64,000 bases of DNA from Sphagnum compactum. Taxonomy: Eukaryota; Bryophyta; Sphagnopsida; Sphagnales. The notes under the pieces are model-generated. The model searched no databases and had not been told where the DNA came from. It saw only the letters and a program-made list of their open reading frames with translations. Position 1 is the first letter of the stretch, and the number at the start of each line of letters is the position of its first letter. The stretch spans positions 1,095,267 to 1,159,266 of the forward strand of contig OZ234502.1 in assembly GCA_965153455.1 (NCBI GenBank), read 5' to 3'. Shown here piece after piece: positions 54,319-64,000 of the stretch. A program made the translations under genes and the position numbers.

Positions 54319-57300
54319 TTACTGGCGTGCTTGATACAGGAAGTCTTCTGCCATGTCCTCATTGAAGCGCTCCCACAGAGCCAATGGGTTTGCAATAGCA
54401 TTGAACACCAGCAAGGCAGCAAATAGTGCCCTAAGGCATGAGGCACTGGCCATGCTTGCAGCCTCTTCCATGCACTGGGCCCACTCAGCATCGTCCTGCA
54501 GCAAACCATGCTGCTGACATGCTTCTTTGAAAGATGCGTGCTGCATGGGATGTTGCAAGTGCCTGTTGGTGCACGCGAGGTCCTCAAAAGATGTAGCCCC
54601 AGGCACGTGATGCAGCAAAAGACGCAAGAAGTACCTCTCCCCCTTGGAGGGTTGCACAAAGTACATGCGGCCGACAGGCACCAGACTTGGCGTCTGTGTG
54701 CGGAGTGCCCATTGCTTTTCCTTCTTTTTCCATGTGGCAATGCGTGGAAAGTCATGGTAAAGCGTGTTGAGAGCCAAGCGCAATGGTGCAGATGGATTGA
54801 GATGTTCCCGTGCTGTTTTGTTAAATGCAAACCATGCAGTCAGAGTTGTGTGAGGGTTCCGGTTAAGTACGGCCGCAGCATCAGTGCCCTCTTGAAACAG
54901 GATGGTCTGACGCCCTTTCAAGTGCACAGTAAGCCGAACGACATTGGGGTGCTCCTTGTGCAGATCAAAGCCATACAGACGGTGGCTGGCCTCAGAAGCT
55001 GACACATACCGGCCGTCTTGGTAGATCTTGATCTCATCCCGCATGCGTGGCTGAGCGAGCGCAGCGCCATCAGGTGCAGCAACGTCCACTGGGCCAACGT
55101 CCACCTCTGCATGGTCGTGGCCCTTGTAGACGTACTTGTAGAGGTATTTGACAGCCGCGACGGAGGTGCAGACCTCCACGTTGATGTGGCAGTTGAAGAA
55201 CAGGGACAGGTACGGGTTGTAGGGCACCACCCAGCGGTTGTCAAAGGCAAACCCACCCCTGCAGCAGTAGCAGCCAAACAGCAGTTGTTACGTGAGCGGT
55301 GCCACAGGTCAATAAACGCAAACATGCCAGCATAGTCGTGCATGTTGTCAGTCCAAATGCATGGTCCTACTGCCAGCACACTTACCGCTCAAATGTGCGG
55401 CCATCATCCCGGCGGCGGTATGTTGGGTGGGACCCGGTGGTGTGCTCCATGAAGGCCTTAGGGTAGCCTTTTGAACAAACACCGTCAGCCATGCAAGTGC
55501 AATGTGGGTTGATGGTGCCACAGGGGCCATGCACCATGCATCTTGTAACGACCTCAAAAAGAGTGGGGTGTGCATCCTTATCAGGCAACTCTGCAGACAC
55601 CATGCGGTCGTACTCATCGGGCCCTCGTGGTTTGTGATTGGAGTGCAGAATGAACAGAATGTGTGCATGGGGCAGGCCTCTCTTCTGCCACTCAATGACA
55701 TGAATGTTAGCCACCACCTTGCCAAAAATGCCCTTTTTCAAAAGCTCGTCCAGCAAGTGCTGTAATTTCCCAACAAAAACGCGTGTGACCAAATCAAGGC
55801 GGTCATTGGCAATCTCGCCGGGTTTCAACGCGCTGACAATCTCTTCCCACTTGGGGTTGCAGGTCATGGTGATGAACAAATCAGGCTTGCCATATTGGCG
55901 GACAATGGCCATGGAATCTTGCTACAACTGAGCCATGTGTCGGTGTCCACCAGTGAATGAGGATGGCAATACAATGAGCCTGCCTAGGTTGTCGATGTTG
56001 GCGTCGTTATTGGTAACAGCATCAGCCAGGCCACCATAAATTGTAGCACGCAAAAGGCCCTGGTTGTTGCGTATGTAAAACAGCCGTTGTGATTCCACTT
56101 TGCTGTATTGGTCAACACCCCACTCTTGATACAAACGTTTGCCATACACAAAGAGGGCGTGCGATGCCGGGTTCCTATCGTGCATGTGATAGCAAGCCCA
56201 CTCCCGTGCAGTGATTTTTTTGCGTTGTGCAGGTTGTGCTGGCCTTGCATCTGCTGCAACATGCTCAACATCACCTTCCTCCTCGTTGCCATCATCCTAT
56301 GCAGGTTGTGCTGGCTCTGCATCTGCTGCAACATGCCCAGCATCACCTTCCTCCTCGCCGCCAGCAGCCCGCCGGCGGACAGGGGCAACAGCAGCATGGG
56401 GCATGCCTGGCTGCCAGCCGGGCTCACCATGAGGATGGAACAGCACAAAGTGCAGCGGATCGTAAGCAGGGTGCAGGTCACTGATCCTCCATAGCTCGCC
56501 GCCGCGTGCACGCATTCTGATGTCCCTGCCTGTAACCGGCTCATCACCGCCGCCTGTGCAGAAGCAGCAACATTTATGTCAATGAATGAAGAACATTGCA
56601 TCAAGTGAGCGATGGCAACAAACAAACAGCGCAGCAGTACACATTGCTGAAGAACCTCACCTGGCAGCAGCCCAGCCACTTCGGGGGCGGTAGGAGCATT
56701 GTAGCGACGCTTGTCAACGTTGTCGTCGACCCTGATGACAACTTCCCATTGAGGCAAGTCGTGTGCGGGCATGTCCATGACTTGTTTGAAACGCTGCACA
56801 AATGTGTTGTGATCATGCAACATCTGTTGTAGCCTCGCCAAAGTTGGTTGATGCAAAGCACCGCCCGTAGCACCCAAAGCTGCAAGGCGTGCTGTGACTT
56901 GTGCATCCATGGAATCAATGATGTACAACTAGGCGAATTGTGGCACATCATGCTTGGCGGGCTGCAAAGGCCCCAGCAAGTGATGCACAGCCCCTTTGAT
57001 GGCAATCATGCTGATCCCTTGTTCCGGGGAATGGATGTGCAGGCCCGTTGAGGCCATCTGCAATGCAGAGTTGTATGCACAAATATTCTGCATGAAATCC
57101 TTAGTGGCAGGTGGCAAAGGCTGGTGCTCACTGGGCACACTGGTGAGCAAATCTCTGAGTGGCTGAGGTACAGGGGCGGGGAAAGCATTGCTCAACCCAG
57201 ACATCTTGCCACCGCCGCAACACAAAGTGGTGCACTTTTTCTCGTGCTCAAAGCGGAGTGCATTGCAGTGTGTGCACCTATGTGACATGGCACCCAATGA

Positions 57301-57753
57301 GTGTACCACCAAACCCTCCACCTCATCCGCAGTGTGGAGGGCTTGCTTCCCAGCTCGCCGGGCGCGAGCCCCTCGCCTGGCTGCTTGTCGCTGGTCAGCA
57401 GGCTAGGCTGCCCTGGCAGCACGCCTGGTAGAGGCATCCCGTTCCCTGACTGCCTGCTGCTGTTCAGTAGGTTGGGCTGCCCTGGCAGCACGCATGGCAG
57501 AGGCATGCCGTTTCTTCACTGCCTACTCCTGGTCAGCAGGCTGGGCTGCCCTGGCAGCACGCCTGGCAGAACCATGCCGTTTCCTCACTGCCTGTTGCTG
57601 GTCAGTAGGCTGGGCTGCCTTGGCAGCACGCCTGGCAGAGGCATCCCGTTCCTTGACTGCCTGCTGCTGTTCAACAGACTGGGCTGCCCTGGCAGCACGC
57701 CTGGCAGAGGCAATCCGTTCCCTGACTGCCTGCTGCTGTTCAGCCTTCTGCAT
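54319..57753 (-). pseudogene. Helitron replication initiator (Rep) gene, no helicase, five TAG stops
   Basis: Read on the minus strand from an ATG at 57753. Parts in order: 23-residue Ala/Arg repeats (57404-57748); a Cys/His box (HRCTHCNALRFEHEKKC, then CCGGGK); a Helitron-like N domain with KVESQRLFYIRNNQG and VLPSSFTGGHRHM; KPDLFITMTCNPKW; the HUH motif of the Rep nuclease in GLPHAHILF (about 55690); FNCHINVEVC and AVKYLYKYVYKG with the tyrosines (about 55150); and GRMYFVQPSKGERYFLRLLL. Two GT-AG introns are clear: 56554-56660 and 55259-55385. Frame is kept for 3.4 kb, but TAG stops occur at 57523-57525, 57403-57405, 56929-56931, 56297-56299 and 55922-55924. The gene ends in LYQARQ-TAA where the PIF1-type helicase should follow, so it is truncated. 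GC content is far above the flanks. Confidence 0.85.
57404..57748 (-). repeat. 69-bp (23-residue) coding repeats in the Helitron N-terminus
   Basis: Five units restart at 57406, 57475, 57544, 57613 and 57682, exactly 69 bp apart. The unit reads QQQAVRER, then SARRAARAAQ. A smaller 72-bp in-frame duplication (24 residues, ending PAQPA) lies at about 56233-56376. Confidence 0.85.
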
Positions 57754-57799
57754 TATACACAAAGTTTGGGAACCGTGACACACCTAAGCCACACCCATT

Positions 57800-57925
57800 A
57801 TGTGGGTTGAAATCTTTTCTCTACATTGCTCTTCTCTCTCATTTTGTGGGATTTATTTTTTCCTTGGGTTGAAATCAATTCTCTACATTGCTCTTTTCTT
57901 TGATTTTGTGGGATTTTTTTTTTGT
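57800..57925. repeat. 61-bp tandem duplication
   Basis: GGGTTGAAATC(T/A)nTTCTCTACATTGCTCTT occurs at 57803 and 57864, each followed by ATTTTGTGGGATTT. It lies just upstream of the Helitron gene and may be its 5' flank. Confidence 0.75.
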
Positions 57926-59170
57926 TATGTAGAAAACAAAAAGAAGAAACTCACTTTTGCGAAACCCTGAGTTCAAGGCAGCTGCGGAAAAGCTGCAAGG
58001 TCCTCTGCGACAGATCTTTGTCGAGTTTCTGGAGCTAGCTAATCAGCTGAGTGCTTAATACGTATAAGCACAAACTTTTCAATTCCTGGAAGCAGAATGC
58101 ACATCCATTTTCAAGTGTTTCTCAGGTGCTAAGTTTTCAAAATACTTGAATCGAATACAGCAAAATTGAACTCCATGAATTTTTCATAGATAATATCCAT
58201 TTTGCAACCTAATTCCAGCACTTGGTGATCAATATAGCAAAGCAAAGATCAACAAAGCAAATTGGCCAACACAATAGCCATCAATGCAGCAGCCTCCATG
58301 ACCCATGACAATGGGTTCCACATAAACCCCAGAAACTTAAGGAACTTATTTTCCTGCACAACAATGACATAGGTTAACAATAGCCAAGAAGTCAACACAG
58401 AAGCCTAATCTAGAAAATCATCATCCCAAGACCTGTGCTTTCCCAAACAATCAGAAACAATGACTTAGGATTTAAGATAATGAATCCACTATTTTGGGGG
58501 AAAAAAAGACCAAGGCTGTACACTGTACCTCCATTGTTACAGAAAGAAAAAACCATATTTCTTAGACAAAGAATTCAAGCTTTCTGTCATTCTAGATCAA
58601 ACTATTGAAAAATTAGTTTCTCAATGTGGTGAAATTACAAAGGAAATGTTTGAATCGGCTCTGGGATCAGCCTGGAGCTTTTGGATGATCCCTGTAGGCT
58701 GCTGCCATCTATCTGTATGTATGTTGGTATACATCAATCCCTTACATTTTCCTGTCACATTTGTTTCGTCAGAGTCACACACACATTACTCGGTATCTTT
58801 GTTGTCTTTGTTCATTCATTTTCCAACTGAAAATGCTGCCTCTACTGCTTCTGGACCCATTTGGAGCCGCATCCTGCTCTTGGAATTTTGTCACTTCAGT
58901 TGATCTGCGAGGTGCATGTATCAGGGGATGTTTTGTGCCTTAAAACTGCATGTGTATCAGGGGAATGTTTTGTGACTGAAAACTGCTTCAACACTCTGGT
59001 TTGTGATATCACTGTCTGCCAGATTGCTTTTGTTTCCTTCTTGTGAATGTAGAACACTACCGAAACTTGACAAACAACAAAAGACAGTTGGCTCTTCTTA
59101 TCTTTTCAAACCTGTTACAGTGTTTGATTTCCCTTGTTCATGTTCTATAGTATGATGTGTTTTTTCTTTG
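57926..59170. other. No recognised gene
   Basis: Composition is intermediate and resembles transcribed DNA. TGTATCAGGGGATGTTTTGTG-type sequence is duplicated near 58917 and 58950. Short plus-strand frames have no motif. Confidence 0.35.
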
Positions 59171-59185
59171 GATTTTCCAAGATTG

Positions 59186-59240
59186 CAGGGTGGTCCAGCA
59201 AATGTGAAGTTGCATTATGATCCAGATAGTATTGATGGTA
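59186..59240 (+). other. Possible small exon
   Basis: ATTGCAG|GG starts and GATG|GTAAGC ends a segment that reads GGPANVKLHYDPDSID. Good splice signals on both sides are the only support; no family is recognised. Confidence 0.3.
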
Positions 59241-59347
59241 AGCATCTTGGCCTGAATTTCACTGCAAGCTTTAGCTGTGCTGGCAGAATTTTGTGTCATT
59301 ACTTTCACAGCATTTTATCCATTGCCTGCACATGCTTGAGCTTGCAT

Positions 59348-59531
59348 CTTCAGGAACAACGCGGCAAGAGGCGACACCCTCGAATATTTCTCATGTGCAA
59401 ACCTCTTCAGGAACGACGCGGCAAGAGGTGACGCGCCTCTTGGTCCAGTGGGCATCATTCATCATTGTCTGTGACGAAAATCATCCAAAAAGAGGTCATT
59501 CGTAATTCAGTCTGTGACGAAAATCATCCCC
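59348..59531. repeat. Two short direct duplications
   Basis: CTTCAGGAACnACGCGGCAA occurs at about 59348 and 59405, and GTCTGTGACGAAAATCATCC at about 59468 and 59510. Downstream come an A-run (about 59589-59604) and a C-run (about 59646-59657). Confidence 0.7.
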
Positions 59532-59839
59532 ACTACGCCACTCCAGCCACCCCCAAGAAAAGGAGGGAGGACCCAAAAAAAACGAAAAAAAAAAAAAAAA
59601 AAAAACACCTCCCTTCACTCCCCCGTCCGGTCCTTTCCCGCCCGTCCCCCCCCCCCCACCCCTGCTGGCCCCCCCCTTGCTGTCGCTCAGTAACTTCCTA
59701 ACTGCCGCTCAGTAAAAAGTAACTTAGGTAAATTAGGTAACTTCGAAACAAGTAAAATGTATTTTATTACAAAAATCTCCAACATAATTTTTGTCATCTT
59801 TCAAATGAAAATAAATTTTCAACAAAATGTTTTTTTTCA

Positions 59840-60202
59840 ACACACTTATGGTCAAATGAAAAACTTGTCTAGATGTTATTTGTGAAATCACATGACTCAA
59901 ATTTTTCAACTCATATGTAATATATGATTAAGTATTTCATCATGTTTTGAAATCATTTAAATCATTTTTAGAGTATATTTGCACTTTGTAGTATATTGTG
60001 ACATCTATTTTTTCACAAATGTATTTTTTAATCATTTAATAATATAAAATTTTATAACTTCCTTTGAAAATGGAATTATTTATTTTGAGAATAATTTACT
60101 AGAACCTCTTTTAATATTAGTTTGGTGGAAGTTGAAAATTGCATAATTTCAAAAAACAATATTTGTTACAACAATTTTTCGCCATTATAGTGTGCTTTCA
60201 CC
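59840..60202. mobile_element. Truncated copy of the GGGTGAAnGCACACTA element
   Basis: Ends in TAGTGTGCTTTCACC at 60188-60202 like the element at 47408-47423, and the interior shows related strings in the same order (ACTTnTGGTCA, AATCATTTnAATCAnTTTTnGAGTATATTT, GACAT-TTTTT). The left end is missing. Confidence 0.5.
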
Positions 60203-63200
60203 TTTTAATCCAAAACTTCATTACAATTTGTATCTTGTTTTGTAAATGTTTAGGAAATAAACTTAACCTTATAAATATTTGTATATGCTAGTTTTGATAG
60301 ATCATATAATTGTTTAGTTTTCTTTGCTACTCATTAGGGCAGTAATTTGTACTTTTCAACTAAATATGGAATAGTCTTTTGAAAATGAAAATACATGGGA
60401 TATATTCATGAATGAAGTAGGATGGAAGACGAACCTTTATAAGAACCTAAAAAAAATGCAAGTGTCCAAATAGAAGGAAGCAAAAATTCAAAGAAAATGA
60501 AAAACAATTTGAAAAAGCTACATGCATAATGATTATTTTGGAACCCAAATAGTAGAAATGCATTATGTTGAACATTTTACTATATTAAGGATAAAAAAAA
60601 AGTTGATTTAATAATGTTCAAATCATGTGTTATTTTATTTGTTACTATAGTCCAATTTTGAATTTAAATCCAAAAACTTGAGGAAGAAGAGGATTAATCA
60701 TATATAACACAACTAATGGAATTATTGCATTGAGAAAACATGTAAATGTAGACTATTATAGTATTTTAAAAACCTTTACAAAAGAAGTGAGAAGTCCTTT
60801 GAAAGAAGATGAAAAATAACCTTCAAAAAAGAGATCAAATATGGCTTTTAATTCCATATCTAATTCTTTTGCTACAAAGGAACCTTCCAAGAAAGATGAC
60901 TTGTAGTAAAAGCAATTTTTGGAAGATCTAGGCCCTTTAATTCTTAAAAACCATCTTTCTTTGCAATTTAAGGAAAGTATTTAATTGAAATGATTCAATA
61001 TGCATTTGTGTTCAAGAATTGTTTTTCCTTTTGAAAAACAAATCTTTCATGAATTATTGCTCGATTTAGTGAAAAAAACTAAACATTGTGTACTTTGTTA
61101 ACTTTAGCAAAATATCATTCTACAATTACAAGCTTTGATTTGTGAATGTCAAAAAGTGGACATGATATCTTTGCATTAGTGATCAAATTTTTAGGGGCTA
61201 ATTAACAACCAAGGAACATTACCCTTGGTTTTTTTGAAGCAACTAATATTAAAGGACAAACCTTGCCCATAAATTTTGAGGAAAATTGTTGCTTATGTTA
61301 AGTATGATGGATGTATTCTAAAAACTATGGCCATAGCCCTGAAATCAATTGTAAGTTGCGATGTGTTAGGTTTGGAAGGTTTTCAAGGAACTTGTTTTGA
61401 TCATGAATTTTCCAAAGTGTGCAAATATATGCAACAATAGATGAAGAAGTTTACAAAGGCTTAAGATATGTGTTTATCAAAGCTACCGAACGAGATTTGC
61501 AAAAGTGCATAACTTGGTCAAAAAAATTAGGAAAAGGTAGGTAAGAATGGGAGAAGGCATGTACTAATTCAAGTATTTCCCCAAGGAAATTGAATATTCC
61601 AATGAAAACAGATAAATTTTCTTTTTATTGAATTTTTTTTTTTACATTTTCTTTTGAATTCTTGCCATGCATATTCTAACATTTTTTTTTTGCATTTGTA
61701 AATTTGTTAGAAAAATTATCCTTTTCCAAAAATCTTTGTAATACAAAAAGGTTATTATATTCCATTACAACATGTAAAATCCTACGAAAATGAGGGCAAA
61801 AGTACCACCTCCACTAACATGGCACATATATATCAAATTATTGTTGATTCTCTAGGTTCTGTTGTATCTGCTTGATTTTGAAGTAATCTAAGGGTTTGAT
61901 TGTTAAGTGATGCATTAAATTATGCCATATCGATGAATCTAATATTCAAGGATGAAATTGATTCTACAACCTTTGACAACTTAAAAGAAGAAGATGCAAA
62001 TATTGTTTCTGAGTTATCATGTTTGACTTTTAACATTAAAAAAGGTTTCTATACTAGATAAATCTTAAGGATAAATTGATCCCAAATTGAAACAAAGAGG
62101 ATCTTTTCTTTGGTTGGAATCCTTATTAGTTTTAAGAAGTGTCGTTCACAATCAGAAAATTTGGACAAATTAATCTTTGTCAACAAAAATTGGTCCAATG
62201 ATCTTAGGATAGGTTATAAAGCCCTTTCATGCTTGGTAGATTTAATTGAGATTGATGCAAATTTAGAGGAGGATTTATGGAGTTTGAAGGAGCCTTTGAA
62301 AAGGATGAAGGTATGAAGTTTTAAAATTTGAATTGAAAAATTTGTTACAATGTAAAAATTTTCATATTTTTTAAACTATAAAAGTAATAATTTTAAATTA
62401 ATAAAGTAAGTAAATTATTAATCAATGAATTATCAAATTTAATTTCAATTAGTGAAAATTTTAATAACCAGGTTGTGAAAATTGAATGTGAAAATCAACT
62501 GATCTTGTATATGTGAGAACCGCCCTAATTGAGAACTGGTTTGAGAAAAAAAATAAAAAATATACCCTAGTCAGTTTTCACGAACCCAAAAATATATATT
62601 TATGTTAGAGAAGTGATTAAGTTTTCATAACATGATGTAAGAACTGGAATCGGTCAGTTCTCACAAAAAGTGAGAACTGCCTAACACTGGTCACATCCTT
62701 TCCATCCCCAGTCCTCCATGCATGAAACCTGACACTTGGAGAATACTGTAGACAATGGTTAGCTTCCACATTGAGAAAATAAGTAATTTTTTTTATTTAA
62801 ATCAATTAATTTTCTTAAAAATTCAAAAAATAGTAATTTCATGATTCACAATTGTCTACTATGAGATTGCCATACGAGTAGTGAGATTAATCATATTGGA
62901 GCTCTTCTAATAATTACAATGGTTTTCAGCACCTCGTCTTCATATTTTTATAAATTCTCATTTCAATATTTAAAGGATTAATTTATGAGGAAACTGACCC
63001 TAGGGTTAAGGTACTCAACTGATTTTGTCACAGTCCAGATAGTCAAACAATATTCTACATAACAATTGAAAGCAGGCATTTGTTTCAAATGTGGCCAAAA
63101 TAGTCCTACCCAGTCTGGGTACTCCAAAAAATACAAGCTTTTTCTTCAGTACTCCAACTGATAGTTTAAAGAAAAGACAAGACGTCACTACAATACTTTG

Positions 63201-64000
63201 ATACTGGCAAACTTTGCACAATATGTGGGACATGACTGCAGGCTTGAGAGTTCGGTGGAGCAAGTGGTATTGTAGGATAGGATAACTTCCTTCAGGCTGT
63301 TAATGACATGTAGATTGGAAGAAGCAGCAATCTGCAGGAACAACCCAAAAAACTGCAAAATCGAATATCAACACAAAACTTCACCAAAAAGTTCAGTGAG
63401 AGTCTAAAGCCATGGCTACTGACTGTAGTTCAAGAGCAAGAATAGGAAGGACCATAGTTCTAGAGTAAGAACAGGAATGCTTTCTGTCCTGATAGAAAGT
63501 CTTCATTAAGAAACAGAAAAAGGAATGATGAAGCAATTTCTGTCAGTTTGCTTCACAAAACAAACAACACTCCTTGGCATAAACCAACAAAGCTGAAAAA
63601 TGAATTCAGGTTTAAGGGCTTGACGATTATTGCATCAGTGTGGTCTGCCATATGCATAAAACCCCTACAAAGAGGTACATGTCCTCAAGAGCACAACCAA
63701 CTTCAGTATGACCTGAAACTTCTGAGAAAATTTGTAAAACTTATTTCAAGTGCAGAACATTATTGCTTGTGCCCAATGAGCCACCTTATGAGTCTCTGAC
63801 TATGGCAAAGAGTAATCAGGATTGTCCAATACTAGATATCCAGTGAAGAATAGTCACAGCATGTATGTAGTCATACAAAGATATGGACTTTCACACAACA
63901 CTCATACCAGGAAGTATATGCTATGTGGAGATCTAGTTCATTGTTATGTTTGAAGGTACATCTGCAGTATTGTCATGTGATGTTTTCTTGGGTGATGACA
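60203..64000. other. AT-rich stretch, no recognised gene
   Basis: No coding region is supported. At 62512-62690 GTGAGAAC(C/T)GCC(C)TAA occurs twice in direct orientation (about 62513 and 62671) with an inverse CAGTTCTCAC beside the second, hinting at a small element. From 63.0 kb on the composition becomes more gene-like, with unassigned frames at 63015-63263 (-) and 63548-63799 (+). Confidence 0.45.

Noticed and set aside
54508-55002. 164-residue plus-strand frame
   Set aside because: Antisense shadow of the Helitron Rep gene, which has clear motifs on the minus strand.
55984-56928. 314-residue minus-strand frame read without introns
   Set aside because: Only its first part is real; the frame runs through the intron 56554-56660 and then leaves the conserved Helitron frame.
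57301-57810. 169-residue plus-strand frame with Cys/Leu repeats
   Set aside because: Antisense shadow of the 69-bp coding repeats of the Helitron.

Overview
This is eukaryotic nuclear DNA from a land plant. Three things show it: genes are split by GT-AG introns; two gene fragments match plant-typical proteins (the plant SH3P SH3-domain family and the plant C-terminal RING family with an RAWRPDD segment); and many degenerate plant telomere-type TTTAGGG motifs lie inside the chromosome. Long AT-rich gene-poor stretches, a Penelope-like reverse transcriptase and a decayed DUF7869-type element suggest a large repeat-filled genome such as a fern, lycophyte or gymnosperm. I cannot fix the taxon from sequence alone.

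Layout. 0-1.4 kb: last three exons of an SH3P-like gene (+). 3.1-4.9 kb: a small one-pass membrane protein of unknown family, followed by a 402-bp tandem duplication that carries exon-like segments with splice signals; a diverged copy of the membrane-protein block lies at 10.8-11.3 kb. 7.06-7.35 kb: a relic of the 3' tail of the retroelement whose intact RT frame is at 30.5-32.5 kb. 11-15.7 kb: AT-rich with a degenerate ~215-bp satellite. 15.9-18.6 kb: minus-strand DUF7869 pseudogene. 19.9-20.6 kb: degenerate tandem repeat with TTAGGGTT motifs. 22.3-23.1 kb: minus-strand transposase-like pseudogene. 28.4-28.6 kb: MITE. 30.5-32.9 kb: Penelope-like retroelement (RT plus structured 3' tail). 36.7-37.0 kb: second MITE. 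39.4-39.9 kb: intact-looking gene for a secreted protein with two knottin-like repeats (minus), whose upstream region is duplicated and carries a 621-bp insertion dated by an empty paralogous site. 46.6-47.4 kb: DNA element with inverted ends. 49.4-50.5 kb: two adjacent tandem arrays. 52.0 kb: a perfect 36-bp-arm hairpin. 52.4-53.3 kb: 3' part of a RING-finger gene (+). 54.3-57.75 kb: GC-rich Helitron replication-initiator gene (minus), two introns, no helicase, five in-frame TAG stops. 58-64 kb: mostly AT-rich sequence with no recognised gene.

Only the SH3P, RING and knottin genes look like ordinary host genes, and the first and third of these seen here are incomplete or interrupted at their edges. 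Most of the rest is mobile-element debris. The most unusual signals are the RT element's covarying RNA hairpins in two diverged tails, the perfect hairpin at 52.0 kb beside the RING gene, the amber-only decay of the GC-rich Helitron, and the small membrane-protein family.
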